A stretch of DNA of 37,499 bases from FCB group bacterium (GTDB lineage Bacteria > Zixibacteria > MSB-5A5 > GN15 > JAAZOE01), in contig JAAEQF010000408.1 of NCBI GenBank assembly GCA_024231695.1, positions 1-37,499 on the forward strand, written 5' to 3'. This document shows positions 24,621-32,542 of this stretch, one piece after another. The notes under the pieces were generated by a model. It saw nothing but the letters and a program-made list of their open reading frames with translations. It was not told where the DNA came from and searched no databases. Positions within the stretch are counted from its first letter, which is position 1, and each line of letters begins with the position of its first letter. The position numbers were made by a program, and so were the translations under genes.

Positions 24621-26897
24621 TTATTTCAGTTTTGGGTTGTATGGGGGTTGGGCGTTTATTGAATCGTCCAGTGTTTCCAGTACTTCGATTCTTTGTTTGG
24701 CTCCGGCCACGGCGTTGGCGAAATCTTGAGTAGAAGAAATTTCAGTAGCCTGTAAAAATCTCCGGTAATAATTCAAAGCATCCATTGCCCGCCCGGGCAT
24801 CCGTTCCATTAATATGGCTATATTATAAAGCGGAAGCGGGTTCTGATTATCCAATTGATGAAGGATTTCATAGGCATCTATGGCGGCCGCCCAATTACCC
24901 GCCTGGGTAGCAATGTGCGCTTCAACGAGATTCAAATTATAACGAGCAGTGTTGAAATCCGGGTCAATACTCAGGGCCTGCCTCAGAACCTCGGCGGCCT
25001 TGGATAAATCGCCAATACTACGATAATAGCTGGCCCAATTAATTAGTATATCTTTACGGATATAACCGGGGGGATCGAATGATTCTGCAAGTTTGAGTAG
25101 TGGGATTTGACTAAACCAAGGGCGGATTTTGCAATATCGAACAACGGTTAATGCGGTCTGTGGATCACTGGTTTGTTCAACTATTTTGTTAAGATCATCC
25201 CAGACCCGTTGCATACCCTGCTCATTACCGGACCCTCCATAAATGTCCAATAGCAATAGTTGGTATTCCATGGCAACTTGAGCGGCTTTATAGTCATCAG
25301 GGAATTGAATTATTGGTAACGTGTCCAGCACAAATCCTTCAATGCTGCGGTCCATGGTTGAATCGGTAGATGGGCGATGGAATTCGTATTCGCGTCCATT
25401 ATCCTGATTCGAATACAAACTTCCATATACAAATCCCTGCCGAACTCGTATTGGTGGATCCATAGGCAGGTCGGGGAGAATCAGATACTCCATTCCCCGG
25501 AAAACCCTACGGCCCGGCGGCCCCATCCATCCGGGATTCAAAAATGCGGACATAGTGTATTTTTGCATAAACCGTGTCAGGGTACTATAGGAAGAATACA
25601 GTTCTATATCGGGGCGGTGATTTTCAAGATAATGCAGGTAGAGAGCGGGATGCGAGCCGTTATCCGATTTTAAGAGCAGGATGGCGTTTTCGGGGGTAGA
25701 ATCGAGCAGATCGCGGCCATATCTTTCGGCCAGAGTAAACTTGCTGATATCACAGCGTGGAAAATTTGTGGCTATCGACAGGGCTATCAGGCAGAGGATG
25801 ACAAGGACGGTCAGCCAACTTTTATGAGATACATATTTCCAGCATGAGGTCAGACAAATTGATATGAGAATAATTATTGTTATGATAGCCGGAATGAGAT
25901 AGCCGCCGTAATCGGGAATCTGATAACAGGAGACCATAAACAGATTCAATGCGGCCGGTAAAACCATGATGATGGTCAATCGAAAGTTACGGCGCAGGCC
26001 AAAGAATAATCCCGGTAGGGCCAGAAGCATCAGGGCCGGGCCGAAATCGATAAACCATTGGCTGAACGTCTTTCTAATAAACAGGAAAAAATCGCCAAAT
26101 GTCGAGATGGCAACAAACTGCTGATAGTTTTCACCGCTGAATAGTTTCCATAGGGCTGTCATTGACTGTTCCGACATCCAGTTAACCGGTAAGGTCGGAT
26201 CGAAACGGAGCAGCAAATATATATATAAAGATAAGGGCAGGATAAAAGCGATGACTGCTGATAAGATAGTACGGAAATTGGGCCATTGTTTCCTGGCGAT
26301 CATCGCCGCGGGAAGGCTGATAGCGACAACTATCGCCGAAAAATGATGGGTCATTATCAGACCGCAGAAAAAGGCGGCGGCAAAAAACGGTCTTCGTTCG
26401 CCAGTACGAAAATAATCGACGATGAAATATAGGGCCGCAATGTATAAAAGGGCGGATAAGGCATACACTTCGGCAGCCGTCGCCGCCGACCAGATCGTGA
26501 AGGAAAAAGCAAACACAAAAGCGAGGGCGGCATTGATGTTCGACGGAATATTCCCTCGACCGATTTTTTCAAGCAATTTAAATAATAAAACAGAGGCTAC
26601 CGAGGCGGCGGCGGCTGAAAAAAGGTTGGCGCCTAAAGCCGGGCGCAGGAATGAAAACAGCTTGAGCCAGACGTAGCCAAGGATGGTATATAGCGGATAA
26701 CCGGGCGGATGAGCGATACCGCCGGTACTGAGGGCCAGAGTCAATTCACCGCTATCACCGACATAGATTGTCCGGCAACAAGTGAGAATATAAACAATCA
26801 GAGTCCCCAGCAGGACAATCCAACTATAGGTTTTGCCAGATGAAGTCTCGCCCGCCGAAACACCGATCGAATCCCTGGAAATATTGTCTTTTTGCAT
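24621..26897 (-). CDS. DUF2723 multi-membrane-span protein with C-terminal TPRs
   Basis: A 758-aa protein. After a short cytoplasmic tail, VLLGTLIVYILTCCRTIYVG begins a membrane domain of about ten to twelve spans (residues 25-370). The first loop has the family signature GDSGELTLALSTGGIAHPPG, PLYTILG. This is the DUF2723 family, related to GT-C-fold glycosyltransferases (protein O-mannosyltransferase-like). The soluble C-terminal part contains TPR repeats (SKAAEVLRQALSIDPDFNTA, AAIDAYEILHQLDNQNPLP). The Asp in the GDSGE loop is the plausible catalytic position by analogy with GT-C enzymes. A role in lipid-linked sugar transfer to envelope proteins is an inference from the fold. The ATG has only a weak ribosome site. 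Confidence 0.88.
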   Translation of the reverse strand: MQKDNISRDSIGVSAGETSSGKTYSWIVLLGTLIVYILTCCRTIYVGDSGELTLALSTGGIAHPPGYPLYTILGYVWLKLFSFLRPALGANLFSAAAASVASVLLFKLLEKIGRGNIPSNINAALAFVFAFSFTIWSAATAAEVYALSALLYIAALYFIVDYFRTGERRPFFAAAFFCGLIMTHHFSAIVVAISLPAAMIARKQWPNFRTILSAVIAFILPLSLYIYLLLRFDPTLPVNWMSEQSMTALWKLFSGENYQQFVAISTFGDFFLFIRKTFSQWFIDFGPALMLLALPGLFFGLRRNFRLTIIMVLPAALNLFMVSCYQIPDYGGYLIPAIITIIILISICLTSCWKYVSHKSWLTVLVILCLIALSIATNFPRCDISKFTLAERYGRDLLDSTPENAILLLKSDNGSHPALYLHYLENHRPDIELYSSYSTLTRFMQKYTMSAFLNPGWMGPPGRRVFRGMEYLILPDLPMDPPIRVRQGFVYGSLYSNQDNGREYEFHRPSTDSTMDRSIEGFVLDTLPIIQFPDDYKAAQVAMEYQLLLLDIYGGSGNEQGMQRVWDDLNKIVEQTSDPQTALTVVRYCKIRPWFSQIPLLKLAESFDPPGYIRKDILINWASYYRSIGDLSKAAEVLRQALSIDPDFNTARYNLNLVEAHIATQAGNWAAAIDAYEILHQLDNQNPLPLYNIAILMERMPGRAMDALNYYRRFLQATEISSTQDFANAVAGAKQRIEVLETLDDSINAQPPYNPKLK

Positions 26898-27028
26898 AGT
26901 TACCGGTCAAGATAAGCGATTGTCTGCAACTTTTCCATTTATTTGGCGAAAATATCGATGTATATTTTAGTAAATACCACTTTCATAAAAGCCGGTCTGC
27001 GCTTTAGCTCCGGCTCAAGGAGGTACGG

Positions 27029-27184
27029 ATGTTTTTCGGAATCGTCCTGATTATATTAGGCGCCCTTATGCTTCTGGAAGAGATGGGCATCATCTACTGG
27101 TCGTTCTGGAGTTATATCTGGCCAATTATCATCATCGCTTTCGGCGTCCGTATGATTATCGGCGACAAAAAACGGATAACATAA
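27029..27184 (+). CDS. 51-aa membrane protein, LiaI/LiaF-like transmembrane region
   Basis: A short gene with an ideal ribosome site: AAGGAGGTACGG immediately precedes ATG 27029. The product has two hydrophobic segments, FFGIVLIILGALMLLEEMG and YIWPIIIIAFGVRMIIG, separated by a Trp/Tyr-rich turn (IIYWSFWS), and a basic end (DKKRIT). The GxxLIxxGxLxLLxxxG ... FWxxWPIIxIxxGxxxI pattern is that of the small DUF5668/LiaI-LiaF-like transmembrane proteins, whose members are linked to envelope-stress sensing in Firmicutes. Function here is unknown. It converges with the DinB-fold gene, 18 nt away. Confidence 0.8.
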   Translation: MFFGIVLIILGALMLLEEMGIIYWSFWSYIWPIIIIAFGVRMIIGDKKRIT

Positions 27185-27202
27185 CTGTCTGGCGCCGGAG
27201 GT

Positions 27203-27718
27203 TTAAGCCGGCCCTCTGATCAAACCGGTCAGGGCGGCCAGATGATGATCATCATGCTCGGCGGCAAAGAAGGAACTGTCGATTATCCGCATCGGTTTTT
27301 TCAGACGCGGATGCAGGGCCGTGATTTCAATTTGATGCTCTTCGAGGGCGTCGAGTCGGGCAACTAAAGCCATCCTGGCATTTCTGAACCTTCCAAGTAA
27401 TTCCTCAATCGGAGCAGAGTTATGATCGGCTTCTTTGGTATGCCGATTGGACATATCGGCGGCAAAGAGTTCTTTTTTGCCAGCCAGAAAATCATCCATA
27501 CGCAAATCCCAGAGTATTTCGACATCACCCAGATGACCGACCGTTTCGGCAATCGACCAGTGGTTGTCGTGACGTTGGGTCAGGATTTCAGGCGAAGCCG
27601 AGCGGACAATTTCTTCCAGTCGGGCTGGTGTTCCCCTTAATCGTTCGACGACCATCGGAAACATTTCGGCCGGCAGAGAAAATTCGAAAGTGCGGTTGAT
27701 CCATAGTAATGTGCTCAT
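27203..27718 (-). CDS. DinB-superfamily protein
   Basis: A 171-aa four-helix-bundle protein of the DinB/YfiT type. The expected metal ligands are visible: His in DNHWSIAETVGHLGDVE and the HxxxH-like pair in FFAAEHDDHHLAALTG near the C-terminus. The family includes thiol-dependent transferases (for bacillithiol or mycothiol) and many members without a known substrate. The ATG at 27718 is preceded by GAGGGAAAACC. It is monocistronic. The intergenic sequence upstream (27719-27902) contains short palindromes CCTGCGTGCGCAGG and GCCCCTTCGGGGC but no gene. Confidence 0.85.
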   Translation of the reverse strand: MSTLLWINRTFEFSLPAEMFPMVVERLRGTPARLEEIVRSASPEILTQRHDNHWSIAETVGHLGDVEILWDLRMDDFLAGKKELFAADMSNRHTKEADHNSAPIEELLGRFRNARMALVARLDALEEHQIEITALHPRLKKPMRIIDSSFFAAEHDDHHLAALTGLIRGPA

Positions 27719-27902
27719 GGTTTTCCCTCATTGGTTGATAAATGCTATGTGAAGATAATATAATTGATTGTCATATCTTTTGAAACTTCAATTAATCAGT
27801 CAGGAAATGGTTCCTGCGTGCGCAGGCATGTCGGGTTTTTCGTTTGCCCCTTCGGGGCTGCACTCGGAACCCCGACCTACAGTAGACCATACATACTTTC
27901 GA

Positions 27903-27938
27903 TAAAAAAAGCCCTCGAATGTGTGATGATCCGAGGGC
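27903..27938 (-). terminator. Terminator of the tRNA-Leu transcript
   Basis: On the minus strand GCCCTCG, a 14-nt loop and CGAGGGC are followed by a run of seven T residues ending at 27904. It lies just after the tRNA 3' end. Confidence 0.85.
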
Positions 27939-27951
27939 TTTATAATTTTTA

Positions 27952-28035
27952 TGCCGAAGGTGGGACTCGAACCCACACGCCCGTGAAGACACGGCGCCCT
28001 GAACACCGCGTGTCTACCAATTCCACCACTTCGGC
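27952..28035 (-). tRNA. tRNA-Leu (anticodon CAG)
   Basis: An 84-nt class II tRNA. The acceptor stem GCCGAAG pairs with CTTCGGC, the discriminator base is A, and the D-loop contains the GGAATTGGTAGAC block. The anticodon loop TTCAGGG gives CAG, read as Leu(CUG). The long variable arm (CCGTGTCTTCACGG region) and the GGTTCGAGTCC T-loop are typical of tRNA-Leu. No CCA is encoded; the next bases are TAA. A promoter and a terminator flank it. Confidence 0.95.
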
Positions 28036-28053
28036 AAATTTTTTCAGGGCTTC

Positions 28054-28081
28054 AATATAGACAAATCTCCGCCTTTGGCAA
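28054..28081 (-). promoter_or_regulatory. Promoter of tRNA-Leu
   Basis: On the minus strand TTGCCA (complement of 28076-28081) is 16 bp from TATATT (complement of 28054-28059). Transcription would start about ten nt before the tRNA 5' end, as expected for a short tRNA leader. Confidence 0.6.
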
Positions 28082-28218
28082 CTCTTTTCTTATCTTTACG
28101 AATATATGAAAAGACCGGAACAAAAGGCGTTGGCACCGTTTAATATGCTAAACGGATTTTAGTTGTCCGACCGCCTCTGAGACTATATCCTGTTGGCAAT
28201 CAAGCTAAAGGAGTACGA

Positions 28219-29628
28219 ATGAAGCGACATATACTGAATCTTCTGCTGGTCCTGATCCTGACCGTCCCCGCTATGGCGGAATCACCCCATCAGCAACAGA
28301 TTTACAAGGCCCGCGACCGGGTCCTGCCGGCGTTGATTCATATTCAGCCGGTCGTTTTCGACTATAAGACCGGCCGGGAGAAAAAACTTTCCGTCGTCGG
28401 TTCCGGAGTGATAATTTCGACCGAAGGTTACGCCGTGACCAATTATCATGTCGCCGGACGAGCCGAGAGGATTATCTGCACTCTGCACGACCGTGAGCAG
28501 GTTCCGGCCACGCTGGTCGGTGGCGATCCGGCCACTGATCTGGCGGTGATCAAACTCGATCTGTCTAAATATGAGGGCAAGCTGGTGGCCGCCAAATTGG
28601 GATCATCGAGTAAACTTCAGGTTGGTCAATCGGTTCTGGCTATGGGTTCGCCTTTGGCTCTGTCCCGGTCGGTCTCGATGGGCGTGATTTCGACCGTCAA
28701 CCGCTTTTTCCCCGGCGATATCCGCCTGCCTTCGGGCGAAAAAACCGGCCGTTACAACACCTGGCTGCAAACCGATGCGGCGATCAATCCCGGTAATTCC
28801 GGCGGGCCGTTGGTGAATTTCGATGGCGAAGTGGTTGGGATTAACACACGCGGGGTTTTCTTTGCGGAAAATATCGGCTTTTCAATTCCGATTGATATTG
28901 TCAAGCAGGTCAGTAAGACCTTGATCGCCTCGGGCAAAGTCGAACGAAGCTGGATCGGCGTCCATGCTCAACCGATGCAGGATTTAGAATCGTTTTTCGG
29001 CGCCGACACCAATCGCGGAGTTTTGATCGCGTCGGTTGATCCCGGTTCGCCGGCTGAGGAGGCTGGTTTGCAGGCCGGAGAGGTGATTCTCAGTCTGGGC
29101 GGTAAGGAAATATCGGCGCGGTTCGAAGAGGAACTGCCTGAGTTTTATCAGCAGATCGCGTTGGCTTCGCCTCATAATGAACTTGAACTAATAATTCTGG
29201 CAGGTGGAGAGAAACAAAAACGCACGATTATCCCGCGTCTTCTGGGAAAACTTCAGGGACAGGATTTCGATTTCGAGAGATGGAAATTTACGGCCAAGGC
29301 GATTACCACACAGATGGCCATAGATCATCGTTTGGATGATACTCTGGGCGTATTCGTTACACAAGCCAAATCACAGGGACCGGCCTCGGCCGGAGGACTT
29401 CGCCGCCGCGATGTCATCAAGCAGGTCAATAAACAGGCGGTTGAAAATCTGGAACAACTGACGGAACTGTACGAATCACTGGGCGAGGAAACCAAAACGC
29501 TTCTGACCATTGACCGTCGCGGCGATATCCGCTATGTCCTGATCAAGTTGGATGAAGAGACGCCTGATACGGAACGGTATGAAGACAATTCAACGGTCAA
29601 CGACACGAAGGAAGGTTCGGATGAATAG
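28219..29628 (+). CDS. htrA: HtrA/Deg-type periplasmic serine protease with two PDZ domains
   Basis: A 469-aa exported protease. The signal peptide is MKRHILNLLLVLILTVPAMA. The trypsin-like domain holds the full catalytic triad: His77 (VTNYHVAG), Asp107 (ATDLAVIKL) and Ser194 (NPGNSGGPLV). A first PDZ domain covers about 238-340 (GVLIASVDPGSPAEEAGLQA) and a second 365-450 (GVFVTQAKSQGPASAGGLRR). An AAAGGAGTACGA ribosome site precedes the ATG. It overlaps the following gene by 8 nt. The family degrades or refolds misfolded envelope proteins under stress. The close linkage to a dead paralogue suggests they form mixed assemblies or regulate one another. Confidence 0.95.
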   Translation: MKRHILNLLLVLILTVPAMAESPHQQQIYKARDRVLPALIHIQPVVFDYKTGREKKLSVVGSGVIISTEGYAVTNYHVAGRAERIICTLHDREQVPATLVGGDPATDLAVIKLDLSKYEGKLVAAKLGSSSKLQVGQSVLAMGSPLALSRSVSMGVISTVNRFFPGDIRLPSGEKTGRYNTWLQTDAAINPGNSGGPLVNFDGEVVGINTRGVFFAENIGFSIPIDIVKQVSKTLIASGKVERSWIGVHAQPMQDLESFFGADTNRGVLIASVDPGSPAEEAGLQAGEVILSLGGKEISARFEEELPEFYQQIALASPHNELELIILAGGEKQKRTIIPRLLGKLQGQDFDFERWKFTAKAITTQMAIDHRLDDTLGVFVTQAKSQGPASAGGLRRRDVIKQVNKQAVENLEQLTELYESLGEETKTLLTIDRRGDIRYVLIKLDEETPDTERYEDNSTVNDTKEGSDE

Positions 29629-31060
29629 ATTCAAAAAGACGGCTCAGTTTTCTTTGCTTTTGGCGTTGAGCGTTTTTCTTCCGGTTGCCGTTTTGCAGGC
29701 CGATTCATCGCCGAATCTAAACGACTGGTCGGCCGTATATGAAAAAATCGACCGCATTCTGGTTACCGTCGAATACCGAGCCGAGATGACCTTCATGGGT
29801 CAAAGCGAAGATATCAAGGGCCGGGTTCTGGGCATCGCCGTCGAGCCGGAAGGGACAATTATTTTCGACGGCACCACCCTGGGCACCGGATCTCATTTTG
29901 GATCGGGGTCCATGAGCGCGCCACGCGTTGAGAAACCCAAATCACTCAAAGTGACTACAGCCGACGGCGACGTTTATGATGCCGAATTCATCGGTGTCGA
30001 TCAGTACAGTTCGATCGCTTTTTGCCGCCTGCCCGATTCGGCCCGAGGCAAAGTCAAGACGGCCGAATTTGATCAGGTCGATCTTGAACTTGGTGACGAA
30101 CTATTTATTTTCTGGATGTTGCCGAATAAATACAAACCTCGATTTCAAATGGATAACACAAGTATCACCGGTATTTTGGAAAAGCCGGAACCGCTATATT
30201 TGACCGGTGAACTGACCGGGGATTTTATCATGTCCCCGGCAGTGACGTCCAAAGGTAAAATGGTCGGCGTGATAACCCCGATAACTCAATCAAACGGCAG
30301 TTATTCCGGTTATGATTACGGCGGTGTGTTCGGCAACCCGGTAGGGATTATGCCTCTGGATCAATTTAATAAGCTATTGGCCAAACCGCCCGAACCGGAA
30401 AAATACAAACGGGGATGGATGGGTATCACCCTGCAAGCGCTTGATCCGGAAATAGGCGAATTCTGGGGCCTTGATGTGCCGGGTGGTATTATCGTCTCCA
30501 ATATCGTCGCCCACTCTCCGGCAGAAATGGCCGGTCTGACGCCGGGAGATTTTATTGTCGGGTTTGACGGCGAACCGATCGAAGTTACTCAAGACGCCAA
30601 TCTGTTGATTTTTCAACGAAAGATTTCGGAATTGGGCGAAGGAGTCGATGTCGATTTGACGGTCATTCGTCCGGAAGACGAAGCAATCGATACTCTGCAG
30701 ATTGTCGTTACGCTGGGCAAAGTTCCGGTTTCGGCGGCCGAGGCACCCAATTACAAGGACAAGAATTTTGACCTGACTATCCGCGATCTGGTTTTTGCCG
30801 ATTACAACAACCGCGACATTGACCCGGATAAGCTCAAGGGGGTCATGGTTGATAAAATGGAAGCAGGCGGCTGGGCGGCCGTTGGCAGAGTTCGAGCCGG
30901 TGACATTATCATGAAAATCGGCGACCAGATCGTTACATCCGTCGAGGCCTGTGAGAGCATATTCGTTCAAATGGAAAAAGACAGATCCAAAGAAGTAGTT
31001 TTCATGATTTGGCGCAATCACCAGACCAAGTTCGTCAATATCAAAATGCATTGGGAATAA
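29621..31060 (+). CDS. Catalytically inactive HtrA-like protein with two PDZ domains
   Basis: A 479-aa exported protein with a signal peptide (MNRFKKTAQFSLLLALSVFL then PVAVLQA). The layout matches HtrA: a trypsin-like fold followed by PDZ domains near 270-365 (GGIIVSNIVAHSPAEMAGLT) and 385-475 (GVMVDKMEAGGWAAVGRVRA). The triad is lost. The His site reads IIFDGTTLG, the Asp site QYSSIAFCRL, and the Ser site GDFIMSPAVTSKGKMVG instead of GNSGG. An AAGGAAGGTTCGG ribosome site supports the ATG at 29621 inside the htrA 3' end; an earlier in-frame start at 29552 would be outside this ribosome site and give no signal peptide start. It ends before a bidirectional terminator. A peptide-binding, chaperone or HtrA-regulating role is an inference. 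Confidence 0.85.
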   Translation: MNRFKKTAQFSLLLALSVFLPVAVLQADSSPNLNDWSAVYEKIDRILVTVEYRAEMTFMGQSEDIKGRVLGIAVEPEGTIIFDGTTLGTGSHFGSGSMSAPRVEKPKSLKVTTADGDVYDAEFIGVDQYSSIAFCRLPDSARGKVKTAEFDQVDLELGDELFIFWMLPNKYKPRFQMDNTSITGILEKPEPLYLTGELTGDFIMSPAVTSKGKMVGVITPITQSNGSYSGYDYGGVFGNPVGIMPLDQFNKLLAKPPEPEKYKRGWMGITLQALDPEIGEFWGLDVPGGIIVSNIVAHSPAEMAGLTPGDFIVGFDGEPIEVTQDANLLIFQRKISELGEGVDVDLTVIRPEDEAIDTLQIVVTLGKVPVSAAEAPNYKDKNFDLTIRDLVFADYNNRDIDPDKLKGVMVDKMEAGGWAAVGRVRAGDIIMKIGDQIVTSVEACESIFVQMEKDRSKEVVFMIWRNHQTKFVNIKMHWE

Positions 31061-31080
31061 AGAGTTTCGAATAATACAAA

Positions 31081-31118
31081 AACAAAACGGCTCGTCTGAT
31101 GGCGAGCCGTTTCTTATT
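31081..31118. terminator. Bidirectional terminator between the HtrA pair and the barrel gene
   Basis: AAACGGCTCG and CGAGCCGTTT enclose an 8-nt loop. A-rich DNA precedes and T-rich DNA follows on the plus strand, so it can end transcription from both convergent genes. Confidence 0.85.
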
Positions 31119-31142
31119 GCCCCGGTTTTCAGGGAAGATTCA

Positions 31143-32513
31143 TCACCAGATATATCTCAAACGGAAAGTAATAGTGCGACCTCCATCATCGCGAGGCCGG
31201 TTGCTGGTTCCCGATTCAGTCGGCTCTGCCGTTCCGGGACCTGCCGGAGATTCATCGGTCGCCGTTTTTTTAAGCTTGATCGGGAACAGCTGCGATACGT
31301 GACAGCCTAATTCAAAACGGCCAATCTGGCGGGATAATTCAAGCGCTATACAGCCGAAATCGATCCGGTCATACTCGTCGTAATAGTGATCCATGTCAGT
31401 GACACCGAAAACCATATAAGCCGGCATCCAGTCGGCCCAGTGCAGTCGCGGATAGAAGCGGAGGATATCCAGCCTGGTCATCAGGTCAAGGTCGGCGAAA
31501 AGGTCAAAACGGCTTTGTCCCGAAAAACGCCAAAGTACGGCATCGGCAGTGGCTTTGAAATTCCGTCTCAGCCCCAGCAGATCAACCAGTGGTTCGGTAA
31601 AAGGCCAACTTTCGACATGGCCGATCATATTGACATCAGCCGAGTATCTTTCAAGGGTCAAACTCCGATGTTTCCCGGAGCCGGGAAAACCGGCTGCTAT
31701 TTTCCAATGCCGGAGTCTTCCCTGCAAACCGGCAATCTGACCAAAACGAATGCCTTTGGAATAAACATCAAACCGGCCCTCGCCGGCCAGTTCGCCCACG
31801 AGGATACGCAGGAAATAATTTTCCGGCCGGCCGATAAACAGACCATGATAACGATACCCGGCGGCTCCGAATAGGCCGGAGCTATACTGCGCCTCAGCGG
31901 CGGCATCGTCCTCCCGCAGTTGATAATCCTCATAACCGGAAAAAAACGAAACCCCGTCATATATCCGCACTCGGCCATCGAAACCACTGATGGTTCTTTC
32001 GGTATTAACTGTCAGCGGGATAAATTCGTCCAGAACGAAGCCTTCAAGATCGAGAATCTCACCGTTCCGAGCCAGACGAACGGTCAAATCGAGACAATCC
32101 ACAGGCGAGGATTTTATAAGGTAATCGTAGTATAGGCGAGACTTGTCCGTCCGGTGGGAAAAACTGTTTTTTAGATCAAGGGAGAGTATGTCGTTCCAGA
32201 CCGGAAGGGACAGACCAATTTCGACGCGCTCATCGCGGCCAGACAATCTTAGATCAGTATCGGCCAGATTCTTTTCGTGTAAATCCAGATTCGCTCGAGA
32301 ATATTCCCAGGACAAACTACCGGCCGAAAAAGGCAGGCTCCCACCGAATCGGGTAATTTCAAGATCGCCTTTTTCTCGGGTGGTATTCACCAGCGTATAA
32401 TCACGATAGGAGCTGTAAAAGCTCCTATCATGCAAAGTATTCGATCCGGCCGCCTGCGCCTGAACGGTCAGTAAGGTCAGGCTCAGGGCCATTATAAGAA
32501 TCAGTCGTCTCAT
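31143..32513 (-). CDS. Predicted outer-membrane beta-barrel protein
   Basis: A 456-aa exported protein with a signal peptide (MRRLILIMALSLTLLTVQAQ). The body has alternating hydrophobic/polar stretches typical of transmembrane strands (LEITRFGGSLPFSAGSLSWE, VRIYDGVSFFSGYEDYQLRE, FDLFADLDLMTRLDILRFYP) and the last residues RTITFRLRYIW end in an aromatic residue, the outer-membrane insertion signal. Trp/Tyr/Arg content is high and no enzyme motif is visible. It is 29 nt downstream of the lipoprotein gene on the same strand, with AGGA before its ATG. A porin-like or surface-structure role is likely but the ligand is unknown. Confidence 0.7.
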   Translation of the reverse strand: MRRLILIMALSLTLLTVQAQAAGSNTLHDRSFYSSYRDYTLVNTTREKGDLEITRFGGSLPFSAGSLSWEYSRANLDLHEKNLADTDLRLSGRDERVEIGLSLPVWNDILSLDLKNSFSHRTDKSRLYYDYLIKSSPVDCLDLTVRLARNGEILDLEGFVLDEFIPLTVNTERTISGFDGRVRIYDGVSFFSGYEDYQLREDDAAAEAQYSSGLFGAAGYRYHGLFIGRPENYFLRILVGELAGEGRFDVYSKGIRFGQIAGLQGRLRHWKIAAGFPGSGKHRSLTLERYSADVNMIGHVESWPFTEPLVDLLGLRRNFKATADAVLWRFSGQSRFDLFADLDLMTRLDILRFYPRLHWADWMPAYMVFGVTDMDHYYDEYDRIDFGCIALELSRQIGRFELGCHVSQLFPIKLKKTATDESPAGPGTAEPTESGTSNRPRDDGGRTITFRLRYIW

Positions 32514-32542
32514 TCAATCCTGCTGGCTATTCAACCCAATAG

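Noticed and set aside
27764-28060. Plus-strand frame with an EGGTRTHTPVKTRRPEHR-type end
   Set aside because: This is the familiar antisense translation of a tRNA gene (tRNA-Leu here), not a protein.
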